Part shown: one piece after another, positions 1 to 7,585 of the stretch
How the letters are laid out: the number at the start of each line of letters is the position of its first letter
Numbering within the stretch: position 1 is the stretch's first letter
Assembly: GCA_003530935.1 (NCBI GenBank)
Contig: DPEO01000164.1
Location: 1-10,052, forward strand
Length of the DNA: 10,052 nucleotides
Direction: 5' to 3'
Source of the DNA: Desulfomicrobiaceae bacterium
Lineage (GTDB): Bacteria > Desulfobacterota > Desulfovibrionia > Desulfovibrionales > Desulfomicrobiaceae
Program-made: the position numbers and the translations under genes
The notes under the pieces: model-generated
The model's database searches: none
The model's input: only the letters and a program-made list of their open reading frames with translations
What the model was told of the DNA's origin: nothing

Positions 1-1
1 C

Positions 2-649
2 TTGGCCGTGCTGCCGCTGGGGCTCAAGGAGGAGGTGGAGCGCGGGGGCTGGATTCGGGCGCGGCGGGTGTACGTCACCGCAGTGCAGCGGTTTGTGTGT
101 CCGGGGCTTCCTGGGGCCCACAACCAAGCCAATGTGGAGGCGGCATGGCATGCCTGCCGCTTTTTCGGTGTGGACGAGGCGGCTTTTGCCGCAGCGGTCA
201 AGGATTTTCAGGGGCTTCCCCATCGCCAGGAAGTGGTGTTCGAAAAGGATGGGGTACGTTTTGTGGATGATTCCAAGGCCACGACGCTGGATGCCCTGGC
301 GGCGGCCCTGACGGCCCAAGAACGGCCGGTGCGGCTCTTGGCGGGCGGGGTGTTCAAAGGCGGAGATCCCGCGGCGCTCGCTCCGCTGATCCGGGAGCGC
401 TGCCGCAGCATCCATTTGTTCGGCCAAAGCCGGGAGGTGTTCACCGCAGCCTGGAAGCACTTGGGGCTCCCCCTTTCTTGGCATCCCACCCTGGAGGAGG
501 CTGTGGTCGAGGCCGCGAAGATGGCTACCTCCGGAGAGACCGTGCTCCTTTCTCCGGCCACGGCGAGCTTCGATCTGTTCGCCAACTACAAGGAGCGCGG
601 CCAGACCTTTGCTGCGGCTGCCCGTCGCGCCATGGGGGTTGAGGGATGA
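2..649 (+). CDS. murD: UDP-N-acetylmuramoylalanine--D-glutamate ligase MurD, C-terminal half (5' end outside window)
   Basis: MurD is the cytoplasmic ATP-dependent ligase that adds D-glutamate to UDP-MurNAc-L-Ala. The frame is open from the first bases, and about 215 codons of a usual 430-450 are present, so the true start lies upstream and the TTG at position 2 is only an internal codon. Seen in the sequence: the Mur ligase GxHNxxN motif (GAHNQAN), the LPHRQE hinge into the C-terminal domain, a DDSKATT segment, the glycine-rich LAGGVFKGGD segment, and the near-terminal LLSPATASFDLFANYKERG block typical of MurD. Many MurD proteins have Asn where the second Thr of SKATT stands here; I treat this as probable lineage variation. 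The stop codon overlaps the ftsW start by four bases (ATGA), which suggests translational coupling. The identification is secure; the N-terminal and central domains cannot be judged. Confidence 0.97.
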   Translation: MAVLPLGLKEEVERGGWIRARRVYVTAVQRFVCPGLPGAHNQANVEAAWHACRFFGVDEAAFAAAVKDFQGLPHRQEVVFEKDGVRFVDDSKATTLDALAAALTAQERPVRLLAGGVFKGGDPAALAPLIRERCRSIHLFGQSREVFTAAWKHLGLPLSWHPTLEEAVVEAAKMATSGETVLLSPATASFDLFANYKERGQTFAAAARRAMGVEG

Positions 650-1758
650 GCGCGCCTCAAGGCATGCGGAAGCCCTCGTGGGATGTGCCGCTTTTGGCCG
701 CGGTGTTGTGTCTCACGGCCTTGGGGCTCATCATGGTGTTCTCCGCCAGCGGTATCGTGGCGGAAAAGACCATGGGCAGCAAATACGTGCTCTTCCAAAA
801 GCAACTCTTTTTCGTGGGGCTGGGGCTGATGGCCATGATGGCGGCCATGCGCATCCCGGTGACCTTCTTTCAGCGTCATGTCTATTGGTGGGTGTTTTTT
901 GCCTTGGTGCTGCTCATTTTGACCTTGGCCTCCCCCCTTGGCGTACGCATCGGCGGGGCCAGGCGGTGGCTGCACCTGGGACCGCTTTCCTTCCAGCCCC
1001 TGGAGATGGCCAAGATCGCCCTGGTCTTGTATCTGGGGTACTTTTTCTCGCGCAAACAGGAGAAGGTGAAGACCTTTAGCGTGGGTTTTTTGCCGCCGCT
1101 TTTGATGACCGCCCTTTTTTGCTTGCTCCTCATGCTCCAGCCGGACTTTGGCGGCTCGGTGTTTTTGGCCGCCATCTTGTTTCTGCTCTGCTTTGTGGGG
1201 GGCACGCGCCTCATCTTTTTGGGGGCGTCGGTGCTTTTGGCCGTGGTGGGGGGCATCCTTTTGGTGATCCATTCCCCGTATCGTTTGAAGCGGGCCTTTG
1301 CTTTTCTCGATCCCTTTCAAGACGCCCAGAACACGGGCTACCAATTGGTGCAGTCCTTCTATGGGTTGGGTTCGGGCGGCTGGTGGGGCGTGGGCCTGGG
1401 GGCGGGACGCCAAAAACTCTTTTTTCTCCCCGAGGCGCACAATGACTTCATCTTGGCCGTCATGGGCGAGGAGCTGGGGTTTGTGGGGTTGTCCTTGGTT
1501 TTTGCGTTGGTGGCGGTCATCTTGTGGCGGGTGTTTGCCATCACCCTGCGGCAGCGGGACTTGGAGCGGCGCATCCTTGCCCTCGGCATGGGATCCATCA
1601 TTCTTTTGGGCGCGCTTCTCAATAGCGCGGTGGTGCTCGGCCTGCTTCCTCCCAAAGGCGTCCCCATGCCATTTGTGAGTTATGGAGGCAGCCACATCTT
1701 GGGGGGCTTTTTCTGTGTCGGTATGCTTCTCAACCTTTCCCGGGAGGGCGCGCCATGA
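646..1758 (+). CDS. ftsW: Septal peptidoglycan glycosyltransferase FtsW (SEDS family)
   Basis: FtsW is the inner-membrane SEDS protein that polymerises lipid II at the division septum together with its partner class B PBP. The 370-residue product is almost entirely hydrophobic, with about ten predicted membrane segments starting near residue 14, in line with the family. Visible SEDS blocks are GARRWL near residue 104, the PLEMAKIALVLYL helix, LQPDFGGS, DPFQDAQNTGYQLVQS, GLGAGRQKLFFLPEAHNDF, and VPMPFVSYGGS around residues 339-349. Asp267 in the AHND motif aligns, from memory, with the aspartate considered essential for SEDS polymerase activity. FtsW is preferred over RodA because of its place between murD and murG. 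The ATG overlaps the murD stop (ATGA) and has only a weak Shine-Dalgarno, so it probably relies on coupling. The stop overlaps the murG start in the same way. Confidence 0.96.
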   Translation: MSAPQGMRKPSWDVPLLAAVLCLTALGLIMVFSASGIVAEKTMGSKYVLFQKQLFFVGLGLMAMMAAMRIPVTFFQRHVYWWVFFALVLLILTLASPLGVRIGGARRWLHLGPLSFQPLEMAKIALVLYLGYFFSRKQEKVKTFSVGFLPPLLMTALFCLLLMLQPDFGGSVFLAAILFLLCFVGGTRLIFLGASVLLAVVGGILLVIHSPYRLKRAFAFLDPFQDAQNTGYQLVQSFYGLGSGGWWGVGLGAGRQKLFFLPEAHNDFILAVMGEELGFVGLSLVFALVAVILWRVFAITLRQRDLERRILALGMGSIILLGALLNSAVVLGLLPPKGVPMPFVSYGGSHILGGFFCVGMLLNLSREGAP

Positions 1759-2828
1759 ACATCGTGCTGACCACAGGCGGTACGGGCGGTCATATTTTTC
1801 CCGCCTTGGCCGTGGCGGAGGCCTTGCGGCAGCTGGAACCCACCGCGGCGGTGGTCTTTGTGGGAGGGACCTACGGCCCGGAAGGGCGCATGGCGCATGG
1901 GGCGGGCATCCCCTTCGTGGGGTTGCCGGTGCGTGGGGTCATTGGCCGGGGGCTGCGTGGGGCCGTCGCCGGGGCGCGGCTCGGGGCCAGCGTGCTCATG
2001 GCCTTGGGGCTCATGCGTTCCCTGCGACCTGCGGTGGTGGTGGGCTTTGGCGGGTACGCGGGATTTCCTGCCGTGGCCGCGGCCAAGGTGCTGCGCATCC
2101 CTTGCGGGATTCACGAGCAAAACAGCATTCCGGGCGCGGCCAACCGGTGGCTCGCGCGTTGGGTGGACCAGGTGTGGACCAGTTTTCCGGACATGGCGGA
2201 CCCCCTTTTTTCGGGGCCACGGGTGCGGTGCACGGGAAATCCGGTGCGCCAGGCGGTGTGCGCCGTGGCGGGTGTGCGCCCGCCGGCGGGCCGCAATCTT
2301 TTGGTCGTGGGGGGGAGCCAAGGGGCCCGCGCCCTCAATGACCTCATGCTGGCCCACGCCGCGCGTCTGCGCGCCGAGGGAATCCGTCTCTGGCATCAGA
2401 CCGGTCCCGAAGATTTTGCGCGGGTGCAGGCGGCCTACGCCACCGCCTACCCCGAGGCCCGGGTGGAGCCCTTCATTGACGCCATGGACGAGGCCTACGC
2501 CTTTGCCGATGTGGTGCTGTGCCGAGCCGGGGCGACAACCATCGCAGAGCTCACCGCCGCCGGCAAGCCGAGTATTTTGGTCCCCTTCCCGTACGCCACC
2601 CATGACCACCAAACCAAGAACGCGCAGGCCTTGGCTGCTCGCGGGGCCGCAGTAGTGCTTCCCCAGAGTGTTTTGCCCAGCGTGGATGTAGTGCGTATGC
2701 TCACCGACCTCTTTGCCGCCCCGGACCGGTTGGCGGCCATGGGCAAGGCGGCCGCCGCCCTGGGGCGTCCGCAGGCGGCGCGCGCGCTTGCCGAAGACAT
2801 CGTGCGCTTGGCGCAGAGGAAGTCATGA
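1755..2828 (+). CDS. murG: MurG, undecaprenyl-PP-MurNAc-pentapeptide GlcNAc transferase
   Basis: MurG is the inverting GT-B (CAZy GT28) enzyme that works at the cytoplasmic face of the inner membrane and transfers GlcNAc from UDP-GlcNAc to lipid I, giving lipid II. The 357-residue length is normal. Motifs in order: GGTGGH at residues 8-13 (glycine-rich loop 1 with the conserved His13), GFGGYAGFP in the N-terminal domain, HEQNSIPG from residue 120, GNPVR at the domain junction, GGSQGA at 186-191 (second glycine-rich loop), and CRAGATTIAEL at 256-266, which holds the Glu that contacts the donor sugar. HDHQTKNA with Gln286 follows in the uridine-binding region. The ATG at 1755 is preceded by GGAGG seven bases upstream and overlaps the ftsW stop. 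Its stop overlaps the murC ATG. Nothing unusual was seen. Confidence 0.98.
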   Translation: MNIVLTTGGTGGHIFPALAVAEALRQLEPTAAVVFVGGTYGPEGRMAHGAGIPFVGLPVRGVIGRGLRGAVAGARLGASVLMALGLMRSLRPAVVVGFGGYAGFPAVAAAKVLRIPCGIHEQNSIPGAANRWLARWVDQVWTSFPDMADPLFSGPRVRCTGNPVRQAVCAVAGVRPPAGRNLLVVGGSQGARALNDLMLAHAARLRAEGIRLWHQTGPEDFARVQAAYATAYPEARVEPFIDAMDEAYAFADVVLCRAGATTIAELTAAGKPSILVPFPYATHDHQTKNAQALAARGAAVVLPQSVLPSVDVVRMLTDLFAAPDRLAAMGKAAAALGRPQAARALAEDIVRLAQRKS

Positions 2829-4186
2829 GATCGAAAATTCAGCGAATCCACATGATCGGCATCGGCGGTTCCGGCATGAGCGGCATCGCCGAGGTGCTGG
2901 CTACCCTGGGGTACGCGGTGCGTGGCTCTGACCTGGCGGAGTCCGCTGCGGTACAGCGGTTGCGACAGCTCGGGATCACCGTGTTTTTGGGGCATGCCCG
3001 CGGTCAGGTGGGCGACGCGCAGGTGGTCGTGCGGTCGTCGGCGGTGCGCGACGACAATCCCGAGATCCTCGAAGCCCGGGAGCGGGGTATCCCCATCATC
3101 CCCCGGGCAGAGATGCTCGCGGAGCTCATGCGCCTCAAAATAGGAGTGGCGGTGGGGGGCACCCATGGCAAAACCACCACGACGTCGCTCATCGCCACAG
3201 TGTTCACCGAGGCGGGCTTGGACCCCACGGTGATCATCGGCGGCCGGCTCAATGCCTTGGGTTCCAACGCCCGTTTGGGGGCAGGGGAGTACCTGGTGGC
3301 CGAGGCCGATGAGTCCGACGGATCCTTTTTGTGTTTGCTGCCGCAGGTGGCGGTGATCACCAACGTGGACGCCGATCACCTCGACTTTTATCCCGACCTT
3401 GCGGCCATCGAGACGGCGTTCGTTCAGTTTGCCAACAATGTGCCGTTTTACGGATTGGTGGTGGCTTGCGGCGATGACCCCGGGGTGCAGGCCATCCTTC
3501 CCCGCATCAAGCGCCCGGTGCAGACCTATGGGTTTGGCTCCGGCAACCATTGGCGGGCGGAGGTCCTGGAGGTGGATCACGGCTCCCGGTTTCGGGTGTG
3601 GGAGGCGGGCTCTCTCTGGGGGGAGGCGGTGGTGGCGCAGCCAGGTCGGCACAATGTGTTGAACGCCCTCGCGGTGATCGCGGTGGCTCAGGAAGCCGGC
3701 ATCTCGCCAGAGGCCATCTGCCATGGTCTGGCCCATTTCGCGGGTGTGGGACGGCGCTTTGAACGCAAGGGCGAGCGGGGCGGTGTGCTCGTGGTGGATG
3801 ACTACGGCCACCATCCTACGGAGATCGCCGCCACCCTGGCCACGGCCCGGCAGGTGTACCCGGACCGCCGCTTGGTGGTGGCTTTTCAGCCCCATCGCTT
3901 CACCCGCACCAAGGCGCTTTTTGGCGAGTTCGCCCGGGTGTTTTCCGGGGTGGACACCTTGCTGCTCACCGAGATTTATGCGGCGAGCGAAGACCCCATT
4001 CCCGGGGTGAGCGGCCAGAGCCTTGCCCAGGCCATTCGTCAGGTGTCCGATACGCCGGTACATTTTTTTGCGGACTTTGCTGCCCTCGAGGCGGCCCTGC
4101 CCCAGTACCTGCGGCCAGGGGACGTTCTGCTCACCTTGGGGGCAGGCAGTATTTGGACGGTGGGGCAACGGTACCTTGAAGGCTAG
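2825..4186 (+). CDS. murC: UDP-N-acetylmuramate--L-alanine ligase MurC
   Basis: MurC is the cytoplasmic ATP-dependent ligase that adds L-alanine to UDP-MurNAc, the first amino acid of the stem peptide. The protein has 453 residues, within the family range. Seen in order: an N-terminal Rossmann nucleotide-sugar motif GIGGSGMSG near residues 12-20; the ATP P-loop GGTHGKTTTT at 111-120 with Lys116; EADESDGSF from Glu160, which carries the acidic metal-binding residues; TNVDADHLDFY; GVGRRFERKG at the start of the C-terminal domain; the DDYGHHPTEI block at 325-334; and FQPHRFTRT from 354. HHPTE and FQPHR separate MurC from MurD, MurE and MurF. The ATG overlaps the murG stop (ATGA) and has a GAGG Shine-Dalgarno at 2816-2819, five bases upstream. 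The 3' end overlaps the chosen ftsQ start by 11 bases. murB does not follow directly, unlike in many dcw clusters. Confidence 0.98.
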   Translation: MRSKIQRIHMIGIGGSGMSGIAEVLATLGYAVRGSDLAESAAVQRLRQLGITVFLGHARGQVGDAQVVVRSSAVRDDNPEILEARERGIPIIPRAEMLAELMRLKIGVAVGGTHGKTTTTSLIATVFTEAGLDPTVIIGGRLNALGSNARLGAGEYLVAEADESDGSFLCLLPQVAVITNVDADHLDFYPDLAAIETAFVQFANNVPFYGLVVACGDDPGVQAILPRIKRPVQTYGFGSGNHWRAEVLEVDHGSRFRVWEAGSLWGEAVVAQPGRHNVLNALAVIAVAQEAGISPEAICHGLAHFAGVGRRFERKGERGGVLVVDDYGHHPTEIAATLATARQVYPDRRLVVAFQPHRFTRTKALFGEFARVFSGVDTLLLTEIYAASEDPIPGVSGQSLAQAIRQVSDTPVHFFADFAALEAALPQYLRPGDVLLTLGAGSIWTVGQRYLEG

Positions 4187-5048
4187 GGAGCGACTGGCAC
4201 GGCGGGTGGTGCTCACCCGGGGCCGCAAGCCGCGGAAGAATGTTTCCCGGGAGCCGCGCCGCCCTGTCTCTTCCGGGGGGACCCCGTGGTGGGTCACTCT
4301 GGGGCGCGGATTGCGGTGGACCGTGGGGATGCTTTTGGGGTGCGTGCTTGTGGCGGGGATAAGCCTGGGCATCCTGTGGGGGTATCGGTGGATCACGGGG
4401 CACGAGCTCTTTCAACTCCGGCAGCTGACCGTTACGGGGGCGCAGCGCTTCACCCCGGAGGAGGTGGCGGCCATGGGCGGAGTGCAGCTGGGCGTGAGTG
4501 TGCTCGACCTCAACATCGCCGAGGTTCGGGCTCGCATCGCTGCCAACCCGTGGATTCGCGAAGCCTCGGTGACGCGGGTTTTGCCGGATACGGTGATCAT
4601 TGAAATCGGGGAGCGACGGCCGGTGTTTCTCGTGCCGCGGGAAGGGACGTTTTTCTACGCCGACGCCGAGGGACGGCCTATTGCCCCGGTGACGCCGGAG
4701 CGCTTCGTGTCTTTGCCGGTGCTGGAGAAGAACGAAGCCGTGGAGGTGAGCGCGGGCCTCAAGCAGGTGCTCGTCGCCATGGAACGCAACCAATTGCCCT
4801 TTGGCATGCACCAGGTGGCGTGGATCCGTCAGGAGAGTGCGGAGCAGTATAGTTTGATGCTCGAGAAACCGCGGATCTTGGTGCAATTGGATGGCAGAGA
4901 CGTCGCTTCCATGGTGGAAAGCCTTGGGCGCTTGTGGCAAGATTTGACGCAGCGGGGGGAAATGGACAAGGTCGCCAGCGTGTTCGTCATGCCGGGTCGC
5001 GCTTGGGTTTCCCTGAAAAAGGACGAGAGCCGGTCGGGAAAGGAGTAG
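4176..5048 (+). CDS. ftsQ: Cell division protein FtsQ (POTRA domain), TTG start inferred
   Basis: FtsQ is a bitopic inner-membrane protein that scaffolds the periplasmic part of the divisome, usually with FtsB and FtsL. The frame is open from about 4023, but the upstream part lies inside murC and reads as shadow sequence. I chose TTG 4176, giving 290 residues, because a G-rich stretch (4159-4165) lies ten bases upstream and the product then begins with the strongly basic cytoplasmic tail expected (KARERLARR). GTG at 4206 or 4209 is an alternative. Features: basic tail to about residue 47; one membrane helix at about 49-73; a POTRA domain at about 78-150, including LRQLTVTGAQRFT, NPWIREASVTRVLPDTVIIEI and ERRPVFLV; then the beta domain ending in SVFVMPGRAWVSL. 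FtsQ family proteins diverge strongly, so the call rests on architecture, the POTRA pattern and the place between murC and ftsA. Confidence 0.92.
   Translation: MKARERLARRVVLTRGRKPRKNVSREPRRPVSSGGTPWWVTLGRGLRWTVGMLLGCVLVAGISLGILWGYRWITGHELFQLRQLTVTGAQRFTPEEVAAMGGVQLGVSVLDLNIAEVRARIAANPWIREASVTRVLPDTVIIEIGERRPVFLVPREGTFFYADAEGRPIAPVTPERFVSLPVLEKNEAVEVSAGLKQVLVAMERNQLPFGMHQVAWIRQESAEQYSLMLEKPRILVQLDGRDVASMVESLGRLWQDLTQRGEMDKVASVFVMPGRAWVSLKKDESRSGKE
5041..5045 (+). promoter_or_regulatory. Shine-Dalgarno of ftsA
   Basis: AGGAG lies inside the last codons of ftsQ, five bases before ATG 5051. It decides the ftsA start: the open frame continues upstream to 4934, but that extension lies within ftsQ and lacks FtsA-like sequence. 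Confidence 0.8.
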
Positions 5049-5050
5049 GT

Positions 5051-6277
5051 ATGGCCAAATCGGAAATGATCGTGGGTTTGGACATCGGCACCACCAAGAT
5101 TTGTGCCGTGGTGGGTGAGGTGGATAGTGAAGGTGTCAATATCGTAGGCATTGGCACCAGTCCGTCCACGGGCTTGCGCAAAGGCGTGGTGGTGAACATC
5201 GAGCAGACCGTGCAGTCCATCAAGCGCGCCTTGGAAGAGGCCGAGCTCATGGCGGGCTGTGAAATCCGTTCGGTGTATGCGGGCATTGCTGGAAGCCATA
5301 TCAAGGGCTTCAACAGTCACGGGGTGATCGCCGTCAAAGGCGGCGAGGTCACGGCCCGAGACATCGAGCGGGTGCTCGACGCAGCCAAGGCCGTGGCCAT
5401 CCCTCTGGACCGCGAGGTGATCCATATCCTGCCCCAAGAATATATCGTGGACGACCAGACCGGCATCATCGACCCCCTCGGCATGGCGGGGGTGCGCCTG
5501 GAAGTGAAGGTGCACATCGTTACCGGCGCGGTGACCAGCGCCCAGAATATCGTCAAATCCTGCCATAAATCGGGTTTGGATGTGGAGGATATCGTCCTTG
5601 AAGCCTTGGCCTCCAGCAAAGCGGTGCTCACCGACGAAGAGCGGGAGATCGGGGTGGCCTTGGTGGACATCGGCGGCGGCACCTCGGACATCATCATCTT
5701 TCATGACAACTCCATCAAGCATACCGGCGCCGTCCCCTTGGGTGGCGCCAATCTCACCAATGATATCGCCTTCGGCCTGCGCACCCCCACCCAAGCGGCG
5801 GAGCGCATCAAGGTGCGCTATGGCTGCGCCTTGGCCGAATTGGTGCACGAAGATGACATCATCGAGGTGCCCAGCGTGGGCGGCCGTGAGCCGCGCAGGC
5901 TTTCCCGGCAGGTGCTGGCGGAAATCTGCGAGCCGCGCATGGAGGAGATGCTCATGCTCGTAGATCAAGAATTGGTGCGATCGGGCTACAAGCACCTCAT
6001 CGGCGCAGGCGTAGTGCTCACGGGCGGGGCGTCGCGCATCGAAGGTATTCAGGAACTGAGCGAACGCATTTTCAACCTGCCCACGCGGACGGCGTCGCCC
6101 ATGGGAGTGGGGGGGCTCAAAGATGTCGTGGACAATCCTATGTACGCGACTGCGGTGGGACTGCTCCTCTATGGGGCGGAACAGCATGGTCAGGAACACC
6201 GTATCCGCATTCGGGACACCAATGTTTTTCACACCATTTTGTCGCGCATGAAGAAGTGGTTTGCAGATATTAGCTAA
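5051..6277 (+). CDS. ftsA: Cell division protein FtsA (actin-like FtsZ membrane tether)
   Basis: FtsA is an actin-fold ATPase that binds the FtsZ C-terminal peptide, anchors protofilaments to the inner membrane and helps recruit later divisome proteins. From ATG 5051 the product has 408 residues, normal for the family. Seen: phosphate-1 motif GLDIGTTKICAVVGE starting at about residue 8; the FtsA-specific 1C subdomain at about 84-160, including YAGIAGSHIKG and ILPQEYIVDDQ; phosphate-2 motif VDIGGGTSD around 205-213; and adenosine motif LTGGASRIEG from about 323. The C-terminal stretch VFHTILSRMKKWFADIS alternates hydrophobic and basic residues, as expected of the membrane-targeting amphipathic helix. 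The start is two bases after the ftsQ stop with a good Shine-Dalgarno, so its translation is probably linked to that of ftsQ. No missing motif was noticed. Confidence 0.98.
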   Translation: MAKSEMIVGLDIGTTKICAVVGEVDSEGVNIVGIGTSPSTGLRKGVVVNIEQTVQSIKRALEEAELMAGCEIRSVYAGIAGSHIKGFNSHGVIAVKGGEVTARDIERVLDAAKAVAIPLDREVIHILPQEYIVDDQTGIIDPLGMAGVRLEVKVHIVTGAVTSAQNIVKSCHKSGLDVEDIVLEALASSKAVLTDEEREIGVALVDIGGGTSDIIIFHDNSIKHTGAVPLGGANLTNDIAFGLRTPTQAAERIKVRYGCALAELVHEDDIIEVPSVGGREPRRLSRQVLAEICEPRMEEMLMLVDQELVRSGYKHLIGAGVVLTGGASRIEGIQELSERIFNLPTRTASPMGVGGLKDVVDNPMYATAVGLLLYGAEQHGQEHRIRIRDTNVFHTILSRMKKWFADIS

Positions 6278-6347
6278 CGAAGCCAGAAGTTGCGGTACAA
6301 CCCTGTGGGGAGAGGGGATGCTCCCTAAGAACTTGTGGGAGGGGAAG
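6278..6347 (+). other. ftsA-ftsZ intergenic spacer
   Basis: This 70-base gap is the longest non-coding stretch in the window. It contains an in-frame upstream ATG at 6318, which would add ten residues to FtsZ but has poor Shine-Dalgarno spacing and lies in a small possible hairpin (GGGA/TCCC, 6315-6325, three-base loop). There is also a four-base inverted repeat GTTG/CAAC at 6289-6301. I see no convincing -35/-10 pair and no U-tract after the hairpin. The spacer most likely serves as the 5' leader controlling ftsZ translation. Confidence 0.5.
6337..6344 (+). promoter_or_regulatory. Strong Shine-Dalgarno of ftsZ
   Basis: GGGAGGGG contains GGAGG at 6338-6342, five bases before ATG 6348. It is one of the best ribosome binding sites in the window and selects ATG 6348 over the in-frame TTG 6261 (inside ftsA) and ATG 6318. 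It fits the high FtsZ amount that cells generally need compared with FtsQ and FtsA. Confidence 0.8.
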
Positions 6348-7580
6348 ATGGAATTTACGCAGATTGAATCGGATAGCTTGGAAAGCCCGGCCATCATCAA
6401 AGTCATCGGCGTGGGAGGAGGTGGTGGCAACGCCATCAACAACATGATCGCCTCGCAGCTTCAGGGGGTGACCTTCATCGCCGCCAACACGGACGTGCAG
6501 GCCCTCAAAACGTCCAAGGCGGAGATCAAGGTCCAGTTGGGCGAAAAGCTCACCAAGGGACTGGGCGCCGGAGCCAATCCCGACGTGGGGCGGGACGCGG
6601 CCATGGAGAGTCAGGCCGTCATCCGGGACGCCTTGGGTGAGTGCGACATGGTGTTCGTCACCGCAGGCATGGGCGGCGGCACCGGCACCGGCGCGGCCCC
6701 GGTGGTGGCACGGGTGGCCAAGGAAATGGGGGCCTTGACTGTGGCCGTGGTCACCAAGCCCTTTTTCTTCGAAGGCAAGCGGCGCATGCAGCAGGCGGAG
6801 CGGGGCATCAAGGAGCTCCGGGAGATCGTGGACAGCATCATCGTGGTGCCCAATGATCGCCTGTTCGCCATTGCCCCCAAGAAGACTCCGGTGGTGGAGA
6901 TGTTGGTCAAGGCGGACGAAGTGCTCCATCAGGCAGTGAAAGGCATCTCGGATCTCATCATGGTGCCGGGACTCATCAACCTGGATTTCGCCGATGTGAA
7001 GGCGGTCATGGAGCAGATGGGGCTCGCCATGATGGGCACGGGTGTGGCCACAGGCGAAGGCCGGGCGCGTGAGGCGGCCATGCGGGCCATCACCAGTCCG
7101 CTGCTCGACGACATCAGCATCGAAGGGGCGCGCGGGGTCATTCTCAATGTGACTGGCGGTTACGACATCTCCATGGACGAACTCAACGAGGCGACCTCCA
7201 TCATTCACGAGGCCGTGCACCCGGATGCCCACGTGATCTTCGGTATGGCCTTTGATCCCGAATGCACCGAGGAGCTGCGGGTGACGGTCATCGCCACCGG
7301 CATCCAGGAGGCGCAAAGCGCGCCGGAGAAGTCCAAGGCTGCTGCGGCGACCCCGACTCCCAAGGCCAAGGATCGTCCGTATTTCGTCCCCCAGGGGATG
7401 GAAGGGCGTGAGAAGAACGACCTCTCGGTGCCGACGTACATGCGACGGCAGCATGCGTCGGCGGCGGAAGACCGTCCGCATCCCAAGGTCCGCCCCTTGC
7501 GCCCCGCGGAGGAGCCGGAATTCACCTTTGACGAGGAGGAGTTTGAGATCCCCTCGTTCATTCGGATGCAGGCTGACTGA
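6348..7580 (+). CDS. ftsZ: Cell division GTPase FtsZ
   Basis: FtsZ is the tubulin-like GTPase that polymerises into the cytokinetic ring at midcell. From ATG 6348 the product has 410 residues. Seen: the GVGGGGGNAINNM nucleotide-binding loop with Gly23-Gly27; GAGANPDVGRDAA; the tubulin signature GMGGGTGTGAAP at about 107-118; VPNDRLF; and the synergy (T7) loop NLDFADVKAVM with Asn211, Asp213 and Asp216, which match the catalytic-loop positions of E. coli FtsZ with an offset of four. The globular core ends near residue 320. A linker rich in Ala, Pro, Lys and Glu follows, then an acidic stretch and the C-terminal peptide FEIPSFIRMQAD, very like the E. coli sequence DIPAFLRKQAD that binds FtsA and ZipA. 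A second similar motif, DLSVPTYMRRQ, sits in the linker at residues 358-368. The stop is five bases before the radical SAM gene. Confidence 0.99.
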   Translation: MEFTQIESDSLESPAIIKVIGVGGGGGNAINNMIASQLQGVTFIAANTDVQALKTSKAEIKVQLGEKLTKGLGAGANPDVGRDAAMESQAVIRDALGECDMVFVTAGMGGGTGTGAAPVVARVAKEMGALTVAVVTKPFFFEGKRRMQQAERGIKELREIVDSIIVVPNDRLFAIAPKKTPVVEMLVKADEVLHQAVKGISDLIMVPGLINLDFADVKAVMEQMGLAMMGTGVATGEGRAREAAMRAITSPLLDDISIEGARGVILNVTGGYDISMDELNEATSIIHEAVHPDAHVIFGMAFDPECTEELRVTVIATGIQEAQSAPEKSKAAAATPTPKAKDRPYFVPQGMEGREKNDLSVPTYMRRQHASAAEDRPHPKVRPLRPAEEPEFTFDEEEFEIPSFIRMQAD

Positions 7581-7585
7581 TTTCC

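Noticed and set aside
283..300. Thr in place of the frequent Asn after DSKAT in MurD as an active-site defect
   Set aside because: The surrounding motifs are intact and the gene sits in an intact operon, so natural variation is the simpler reading.
586..1695. Minus-strand open frame of about 370 codons opposite ftsW
   Set aside because: It is the polar, Lys/Gln/His-rich mirror of a membrane protein gene, which is the usual artefact of hydrophobic codons read in reverse.
4023..4175. Upstream extension of the ftsQ frame inside murC
   Set aside because: It would add 51 Cys/Arg/Pro-rich residues encoded by conserved MurC codons, unlike any FtsQ N-terminus; taken as shadow sequence.
2495..4396. 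Minus-strand open frame of about 630 codons opposite murG, murC and ftsQ
   Set aside because: It is a shadow of well-supported plus-strand genes; the translation is low-complexity, basic and His-rich without domains.
6313..6326. Small hairpin in the ftsA-ftsZ spacer as a possible terminator
   Set aside because: The stem is only four or five base pairs and no T-rich tract follows; the next gene must also be expressed.
6289..6331. Possible promoter in the ftsA-ftsZ spacer (TTGCGG as a -35)
   Set aside because: No -10-like hexamer stands 16-18 bases downstream. A promoter for ftsZ, if any, may lie inside ftsA and could not be recognised.
4829..6445. Minus-strand open frame of about 540 codons opposite ftsA and the start of ftsZ
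   Set aside because: It is the complement of highly conserved FtsA codons and shows no motif of its own.
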